A model generated the notes under the pieces. The model was not told the origin of the DNA. It was given only the letters and a program-made list of their open reading frames with translations, and made no database searches. From Treponema sp. UBA1226 (lineage in GTDB: Bacteria > Spirochaetota > Spirochaetia > Treponematales > Treponemataceae): 19,015 nucleotides of DNA. The position numbers and the translations under genes are program-made. The stretch lies in the NCBI GenBank assembly GCA_002309195.1, contig DBWY01000012.1, positions 166,052 to 185,066 of the forward strand, in the 5' to 3' direction. Positions 15,434 to 19,015 of this stretch are shown one piece after another (position 1 is the first letter of the stretch; every line of letters begins with the position of its first letter).

Positions 15434-16084
15434 GAGCGCCTTCTTTTCCAGTTTTTTAAATGTCCATGTAAAGAAAGCTGTTATGATAAGATAAATAATC
15501 ATTGCAGGAATAAAGACAAGGCTCGAAGCAGAGCTTGAAGCAATGTTCTGCGTTACTTTTGTAATGTCCTTGAGAGCAATTATCGAAACAAGGGAAGCAT
15601 CTTTTAACACAAGAATAAATTCGTTCGAAACCGGCGGCAAAAGTCGTGCAACTGCCTGCGGTATGATTACCGTAAACATTGTCTGAAAATAATTTAATCC
15701 AAGAGAGCGGGATGCTTCTATCTGTCCCTTATCAATCGAAACGATTGCAGCCCTTACTACTTCTGCAAGATATGCGCTTGAGTTTATGCTGAATGTAATA
15801 AAGGCAGCGAGAAATCTGTCAGAAATCGTAAGACGGCTGCTTATCTGGGGTAGACCGTACCATACGAAATAAAGCTGTAAAAGAAGCGGTGTTCCGCGGA
15901 AAAAGAAAATGTAGAGCGAGCAGATTTTATTAAGGATTTTATTTTTAGAAATCTTTCCTAGTGCCAGAAAGACTGCAAGAACAAGGCCGGCACTGACAGA
16001 CAGAATGGTTAAAAAAACAGTCAGCCTTGTCCCTTCTAAAAGCGGAGGAATCCAGCTGACTATCTTCTGTAATGAATCTTTCAA
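15422..16084 (-). CDS. Polar amino-acid ABC transporter permease (HisM/GlnP type)
   Basis: Inner-membrane channel subunit of an amino-acid importer; the family usually works with an ATPase (GlnQ-like) and a binding protein, neither of which is in the window. The 220 residues contain about five hydrophobic segments; GTRLTVFLTILSVSAGLVLA and FFFRGTPLLLQLYFVWYGLP are typical of the His/Glu/Gln permease group. The EAA loop is AAIVSIDKGQIEASRSLGLN followed by YFQTMFTVIIPQA, the surface that docks on the ATPase. The start is TTG at 16084: an in-frame TAA lies two codons upstream and there is no ATG near the N terminus. The region before it has no strong ribosome site. It begins 19 bases after the 3' end of tRNA-Pro on the same strand with no terminator between, so the two may share a transcript. 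Confidence 0.92.
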   Translation of the reverse strand: MKDSLQKIVSWIPPLLEGTRLTVFLTILSVSAGLVLAVFLALGKISKNKILNKICSLYIFFFRGTPLLLQLYFVWYGLPQISSRLTISDRFLAAFITFSINSSAYLAEVVRAAIVSIDKGQIEASRSLGLNYFQTMFTVIIPQAVARLLPPVSNEFILVLKDASLVSIIALKDITKVTQNIASSSASSLVFIPAMIIYLIITAFFTWTFKKLEKKALKNC

Positions 16085-16103
16085 TTTTTACCAGTCTTTT
16101 TAA

Positions 16104-16176
16104 TCGGGATGACAGGACTTGAACCTGCGACATTCTGGTCCCAAACCAGACGCGCTACCAACTGCGCTACATCCCG
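16104..16176 (-). tRNA. tRNA-Pro(UGG)
   Basis: A full 73-base cloverleaf on the minus strand: acceptor CGGGATG pairs with CATCCCG, D arm GCGC/GCGC, anticodon arm TCTGG-TTTGGGA-CCAGA with anticodon TGG, T arm GCAGG-TTCAAGT-CCTGT, discriminator A. CCA is not encoded. A strong promoter lies upstream at 16191-16219. Confidence 0.96.
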
Positions 16177-16190
16177 TAAAATGTGATGTT

Positions 16191-16219
16191 AGTATAGCAG
16201 ATATGAAAACTTGTTTCAA
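16191..16219 (-). promoter_or_regulatory. Promoter of tRNA-Pro (and possibly the permease)
   Basis: On the minus strand, -35 TTGAAA (16214-16219) and -10 TATACT (16191-16196) are 17 bases apart, each one mismatch from consensus. The tRNA begins at 16176. Inverted repeats GTATAGCA (16192-16199) and TGCTATAC (16221-16228) bracket the -35 region. Confidence 0.75.
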
Positions 16220-16241
16220 GTGCTATACGACTACATTTTAA

Positions 16242-16259
16242 TTTTTTTTACAAAAAAAA
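16242..16259 (-). terminator. T-tract directly after tRNA-Arg
   Basis: On the minus strand eight T follow the tRNA-Arg discriminator base at once (16259-16252), then GT and eight A (T8-GT-A8 overall, 18 bases). No separate hairpin precedes the T run, so termination would have to use the tRNA's own folded arms. Confidence 0.4.
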
Positions 16260-16333
16260 TGACCCTTGGCAGAATCGAACTGTCGACAACTTGCTTAGAA
16301 GGCAAGTGCTCTATCCAGCTGAGCTAAAGGGCC
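16260..16333 (-). tRNA. tRNA-Arg(UCU)
   Basis: A 74-base cloverleaf on the minus strand: acceptor GGCCCTT/AAGGGTC (one G-T pair), D arm GCTC/GAGC, anticodon arm CTTGC-CTTCTAA-GCAAG with anticodon TCT, T loop TTCGATT, discriminator A, CCA not encoded. The T stem GACAG/CTGCC contains an A-C mismatch at its second pair, which is unusual; the rest is regular. Confidence 0.94.
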
Positions 16334-16344
16334 GATAAAAATAT

Positions 16345-16371
16345 ATTATAGGAAAATGAGATTTTAATCAA
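16345..16371 (-). promoter_or_regulatory. Candidate promoter of tRNA-Arg
   Basis: On the minus strand a perfect TATAAT -10 (16345-16350) lies 11 bases before the tRNA, with TTGATT (16366-16371) 15 bases further up. The spacer is short, but the -10 and its position fit. This is the main content of the 92-base gap between tRNA-Arg and the PilZ-like gene. Confidence 0.55.
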
Positions 16372-16425
16372 GACTTATGGTTTTAGTATCTGGTAATGAA
16401 CTTTTGTCCATGTCCTTAATATGAA

Positions 16426-17355
16426 TTAATAGAAAATCTTGTTTGTCGTTTTTTCGTAAAGGAAACGAACATCTTCTTCTTTAATCGATGTGTAGCGGCA
16501 GACTGCTGTCGCAAACTCATGTGCATTATCTTCATAAACTGCTTCTACGGCGCACGTTACAAAAAGTTTTCGTTCTTTTATTGCAGGAAGATCAATCGGA
16601 AATGACATTTCAAGTGCATATTCTGCATTCGGTTCAAGATGCATATTTTCTTTTGAAGAAGCAAAAACGATTCTTTCATAATCTGCATAGATTATATCAA
16701 GCGGGTCTGCTCGTCCTTCGACAGCCTGCATTTTTTTCTGAGATTCTGCAAGGTAGCGGCATACAGGAATTAACTGAAGCCCGTTTCCTGCTGTTCCCTG
16801 TTTTCGTGCATGAGTTATAAATTCTTCAAGATATTGTTTTGTCTTATGCTGAATTTCTTCAGGGACATCAGCCCAGATTGGTTTTGTAAATAATCTGTAG
16901 CCTGAGTGAGGATAGCAGTCTATATGAACATCTGTCTTTTCGTTGCATGAATAGAAAAGCGTCGCATGAAAATCAAGAGGGCGTTCCTGTTCAAGTTCCT
17001 GTATTCTTGAAATTGCAGAAGGAATTACAAGCGCAAGCCCAGACTTTACTTCTTTTAATTCAGTATTAAAGTAAAGACCGAGTCTGTTAAAATAAAATTC
17101 TACGCGTACTTTTTTTGTAGTAAAATTCTTTACAGACTTAGGCGGGTTTGTAAGCAGAATAATTCCCTGTTCAAGGACTTTCATCTGTTCACCTTTGATT
17201 GCAACCGGGAAAATAGTTGAAAGTGCAGGGCGTATTTTTTCATCGTCCTTGTCATCATTTTCTTCGAGCGGAGTAACGGTTACTGGAACGTTTCCGTCTA
17301 TGAGATACTGAAGTACAAGTTCACGTTCTATGCCGGTTAAATTACTGCTTTCCAT
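16426..17355 (-). CDS. Spirochaetal hypothetical protein resembling a degenerate PilZ/YcgR-like protein
   Basis: Function not known. No signal peptide or membrane helix is seen in the 309 residues, so it is probably cytoplasmic. Residues about 55-120 look like the N-terminal beta domain that precedes PilZ in YcgR/PlzA-type proteins (KKVRVEFYFNRLGLYFNTEL followed by LALVIPSAISRIQELEQERP); the place where a c-di-GMP binder has R-x-x-x-R reads RIQELEQER, without a clear match. The C-terminal part (about 220-300) has strands such as KLFVTCAVEAVYED and FATAVCRYTSIKEEDVRFLYE, as at the end of a PilZ barrel, but no D/N-x-S-x-x-G motif is seen. GGAGG lies 7 bases before ATG 17355. It follows the lipoprotein gene by 24 bases and is likely in its operon. 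PilZ relation is tentative. Confidence 0.6.
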   Translation of the reverse strand: MESSNLTGIERELVLQYLIDGNVPVTVTPLEENDDKDDEKIRPALSTIFPVAIKGEQMKVLEQGIILLTNPPKSVKNFTTKKVRVEFYFNRLGLYFNTELKEVKSGLALVIPSAISRIQELEQERPLDFHATLFYSCNEKTDVHIDCYPHSGYRLFTKPIWADVPEEIQHKTKQYLEEFITHARKQGTAGNGLQLIPVCRYLAESQKKMQAVEGRADPLDIIYADYERIVFASSKENMHLEPNAEYALEMSFPIDLPAIKERKLFVTCAVEAVYEDNAHEFATAVCRYTSIKEEDVRFLYEKTTNKIFY

Positions 17356-17379
17356 ATTTATTCCTCCCTAAAGTCTACG

Positions 17380-18087
17380 TCAACGGTTTTGTGTTGCATT
17401 CTGCGATTTATTGAATGTTCCTTCATTAAAAATTTCAATATCCAAAATTTTGTATGATGGAATCTGACTGTCTTTTTTATCTGATTCTTTATCATTCTGT
17501 TTTGTAAACTGAATTTCTTTTATATAAATCTTTGTATCTACAAATTTTTCTTTATTGTAAAGCCTGACCGGAATTTCAAAAGCGTTATCAGAAAAATATC
17601 CTTTTCCGATTATGTAGCTGCATGTGGACGGATCGATGTTTTTTTGATTAAGGTCAAAAGAGAAAATCGCGAGCGAAAAAATTGAATTTGACTCCATAAA
17701 CTCATCGCATTCTTTTTTCTTTATGAATGATGAAAAAAACGACTGAACAAGGTTTAAAGCATCTGAATCTATATCACGGATATCAAGGCTTGCAAATCCT
17801 TCGATTTCTGGATAGATTTCCCTGAAATTTTTACCTGCATCAAGGGCTATCATGGAATCCGGGTTAAAGTTGACCGCAGGATTCATATAGTCATTTCTAT
17901 TGACTTTTTTTGAAAGACGGCCTTTTTCAAGTTCCTGAGTCCACTGGATTTCGCCGTTTTTTGCATCTGCAATCTTTTTTAGGCTAAATTCACTTTCGTC
18001 TGTCTGAGTCTGGGCTGCATTCTTGCAGCCTGCTAAAAGAGAAAGCGATATGAATGTAAAAAAAAGGGCCTTTTTACAGAATTCCAT
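17380..18087 (-). CDS. Hypothetical lipoprotein, first gene of the operon with the PilZ-like protein
   Basis: Not recognised. I start at ATG 18087 because the protein then opens MEFCKKALFF and reaches a good lipobox (LLAGC, Cys21); an in-frame ATG at 18135 lies upstream of the predicted promoter and would add 16 residues that spoil the signal. Mature length is about 215 residues, charged and without membrane helices; a conserved-looking central part (YPEIEGFASLDIRDIDSDAL) and a strand-rich second half (AFEIPVRLYNKEKFVDTKIY) suggest a compact periplasmic domain. A Lys/Asp-rich linker (about 200-212) precedes the end. There is no Shine-Dalgarno sequence, and the -10 ends 11 bases before the ATG, so the transcript is probably leaderless. 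The PilZ-like gene follows after 24 bases. Confidence 0.75.
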   Translation of the reverse strand: MEFCKKALFFTFISLSLLAGCKNAAQTQTDESEFSLKKIADAKNGEIQWTQELEKGRLSKKVNRNDYMNPAVNFNPDSMIALDAGKNFREIYPEIEGFASLDIRDIDSDALNLVQSFFSSFIKKKECDEFMESNSIFSLAIFSFDLNQKNIDPSTCSYIIGKGYFSDNAFEIPVRLYNKEKFVDTKIYIKEIQFTKQNDKESDKKDSQIPSYKILDIEIFNEGTFNKSQNATQNR

Positions 18088-18098
18088 ATAATAAATAT

Positions 18099-18127
18099 AT
18101 TTTATCATATAATGGAAAATATTGCAA
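18099..18127 (-). promoter_or_regulatory. Promoter of the lipoprotein/PilZ-like operon
   Basis: On the minus strand, -35 TTGCAA (18122-18127) and -10 TAAAAT (18099-18104), preceded by TG one base upstream (extended -10), are 17 bases apart. The -35 is the same six bases used by the divergent plus-strand promoter. Confidence 0.7.
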
Positions 18128-18150
18128 AATAGCACAAATGGGTCTATAAT
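18122..18150 (+). promoter_or_regulatory. Promoter of the ComFB-fusion gene
   Basis: -35 TTGCAA (18122-18127) and a perfect -10 TATAAT (18145-18150) are 17 bases apart. The predicted start near 18157 gives a leader of about 29 bases that contains the palindrome TTCTAGAA (18166-18173) and the GGAG ribosome site (18177-18180). Confidence 0.72.
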
Positions 18151-18185
18151 TTTAAATAGAATTTGTTCTAGAAAACGGAGAAGAT

Positions 18186-18905
18186 ATGAAAATTCATAAC
18201 CTGATGGAAGAACTGGTTGAAAAGCGCGTAAACAAGTTGTATGACGATTTAAAAGAAGCTAAGACATCATGGCTTACGTGTGACTGTGAAAACTGTCGTT
18301 CAGATGTGATGGCCTTTGTTTTAAATAGAATTCCGCCTAAATACATCATTTCTGCACGTGGTATTACTCATACTGCAGCAGACGGAAATCTTACCCAGAT
18401 TAAAGCAGATATCGACACGCTTGCAATCGAAGCAATCAGAATCGTAAGTATTTCCAAACGTCCGACACACAATATAAAATCTGCGCCGGAATCTTTCTTT
18501 ATATCTGGAACTGTTCCTTATTTCTTTTTCCCGACTTTTACGGGAACTGTCATGGACGGAACAACTTTCGAACCGCTTTCTAATGCGACAATTACACTTT
18601 TACAGGACGGCAAACCTGCAAAGATGGTAGATCAGTCGTGGGCAAATCCTACAAAGACTTATGTTTCTACAAAAGGTACATATTCGTTCTGCGTTCAGCC
18701 TGAACAGGCACAAAAAGAAAAAGAAGATGCACATTTCAGTTTTACGGTAAAGGTAGAAGCAGAAGGTTATGAACCTGTTTCTTATGCATTTTCGATTCCG
18801 GTTATAAGTGAAATTCTTCATCAGAACAGAGGACTTTCGCTTTATTCATTAAAGATACAGGATTTGTTCCTGTTCCCGGAAGGTCTTGAAAATCCTATGG
18901 AATAA
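18186..18905 (+). CDS. ComFB-domain protein fused to a carboxypeptidase-regulatory-like beta domain
   Basis: Residues about 1-92 match the ComFB family: LMEELVEKRVNKLYDDLKEA, then the cysteine cluster TCDCENCRSDVMAFVLNRIP (Cys32, Cys34, Cys37; C-x-C-x-x-C, a likely metal site) and PPKYIISARG. ComFB is named from the Bacillus competence operon, and family members have been reported to bind cyclic dinucleotides in other bacteria. Residues about 116-206 resemble a CarboxypepD_reg/Ig-like beta-sandwich (FTGTVMDGTTFEPLSNATIT, KGTYSFCV, TVKVEAEGYEPVSYAFSIPV), a fold normally found outside the cytoplasm, yet there is no signal peptide. The 239-residue length is far above the usual ComFB size near 100. 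GGAG sits 5 bases before ATG 18186. The gene is divergent from the lipoprotein/PilZ-like operon. Domain calls are by eye; the function is unknown. Confidence 0.82.
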   Translation: MKIHNLMEELVEKRVNKLYDDLKEAKTSWLTCDCENCRSDVMAFVLNRIPPKYIISARGITHTAADGNLTQIKADIDTLAIEAIRIVSISKRPTHNIKSAPESFFISGTVPYFFFPTFTGTVMDGTTFEPLSNATITLLQDGKPAKMVDQSWANPTKTYVSTKGTYSFCVQPEQAQKEKEDAHFSFTVKVEAEGYEPVSYAFSIPVISEILHQNRGLSLYSLKIQDLFLFPEGLENPME

Positions 18906-18931
18906 ATAAGCTATGAAACAATAAAAAGGCG

Positions 18932-18966
18932 AAAAAAAAACTCAGGATAAAATCCTGAGTTTTTTT
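18932..18966. terminator. Bidirectional intrinsic terminator
   Basis: CTCAGGAT (18941-18948) and ATCCTGAG (18952-18959) form a perfect 8-base stem around an AAA loop, with nine A before and seven T after, so it should stop both the ComFB-fusion gene (plus) and the tRNA-Val transcript (minus). Confidence 0.92.
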
Positions 18967-18967
18967 A

Positions 18968-19015
18968 TGGACGATGAGGGGATCGAACCCCCGACATTCT
19001 GGGTGTAAACCAGAC
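18968..19015 (-). tRNA. tRNA-Val(UAC), partial (5' part beyond the window)
   Basis: The 3' 48 bases of a tRNA on the minus strand: anticodon arm TCTGG-TTTACAC-CCAGA with anticodon TAC, variable loop ATGTC, T arm GGGGG-TTCGATC-CCCTC, acceptor strand ATCGTCC and discriminator A. CCA is not encoded. The 5' half is cut off by the window end. Confidence 0.92.

Noticed and set aside
15945..16133. Minus-strand open frame overlapping tRNA-Pro and the permease start
   Set aside because: Lies in another frame of a clear permease gene and runs into a clear tRNA; no family resemblance.
16104..16333. tRNA genes as attachment sites of an integrated element
   Set aside because: No integrase, no direct repeat of a tRNA 3' end and no change of composition were seen.

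Overview
The window looks like a piece of chromosome from a spirochaete, most probably a host-associated Treponema. This is inferred from the style of the proteins (recA, the scpA-scpB-rluB-cmk-rpsA run, loose lipoprotein signal boxes, many TPR/coiled-coil envelope proteins), the moderately AT-rich A-tract-filled DNA, and tRNA genes without encoded CCA. No 16S rRNA or other species marker is present. The window is almost fully coding, with no gene-free stretch above 300 bases. I see no insertion sequence, CRISPR array, prophage or integrase.

Layout. 1-2224 (+): the 3' two thirds of argG, then a MATE efflux transporter. 2274-7324 (+): a good promoter, then rpe, three little-known envelope proteins (exported TPR/coiled coil; exported beta-rich with an acidic linker; membrane-anchored TPR plus an OB-like tail), then recA. 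7340-12310 (+): folK, scpA, scpB, rluB, cmk and rpsA, tightly packed with several overlaps; this is conserved housekeeping for folate, chromosome segregation, rRNA modification, CMP phosphorylation and translation. 12320-15411 (+): a GAF/AAA+/Fis sigma-54 activator starting 9 bases after rpsA, a membrane-anchored TPR protein, and a lipoprotein with its own promoter and a palindrome at the predicted transcription start.

15422-18087 is on the minus strand. It holds an orphan polar amino-acid ABC permease placed 19 bases downstream of tRNA-Pro(UGG), then tRNA-Arg(UCU), then a lipoprotein followed by a degenerate PilZ/YcgR-like protein (read from 18087 down to 16426). 18186-18905 (+) encodes a ComFB-domain protein fused to a carboxypeptidase-regulatory-like beta-sandwich domain. 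It is divergent from the lipoprotein-PilZ-like pair. A bidirectional terminator separates it from a partial tRNA-Val(UAC) on the minus strand at the window edge.

The most interesting part is the 16.4-18.9 kb locus. Two divergent sigma-70-type promoters appear to share one palindromic -35 hexamer (TTGCAA), each with exactly 17 bases to its own -10. They drive a ComFB fusion protein one way and a lipoprotein/PilZ-like operon the other. ComFB and PilZ are both families linked to cyclic dinucleotides, so this may be a small second-messenger-linked envelope module. That function is inferred, not shown.
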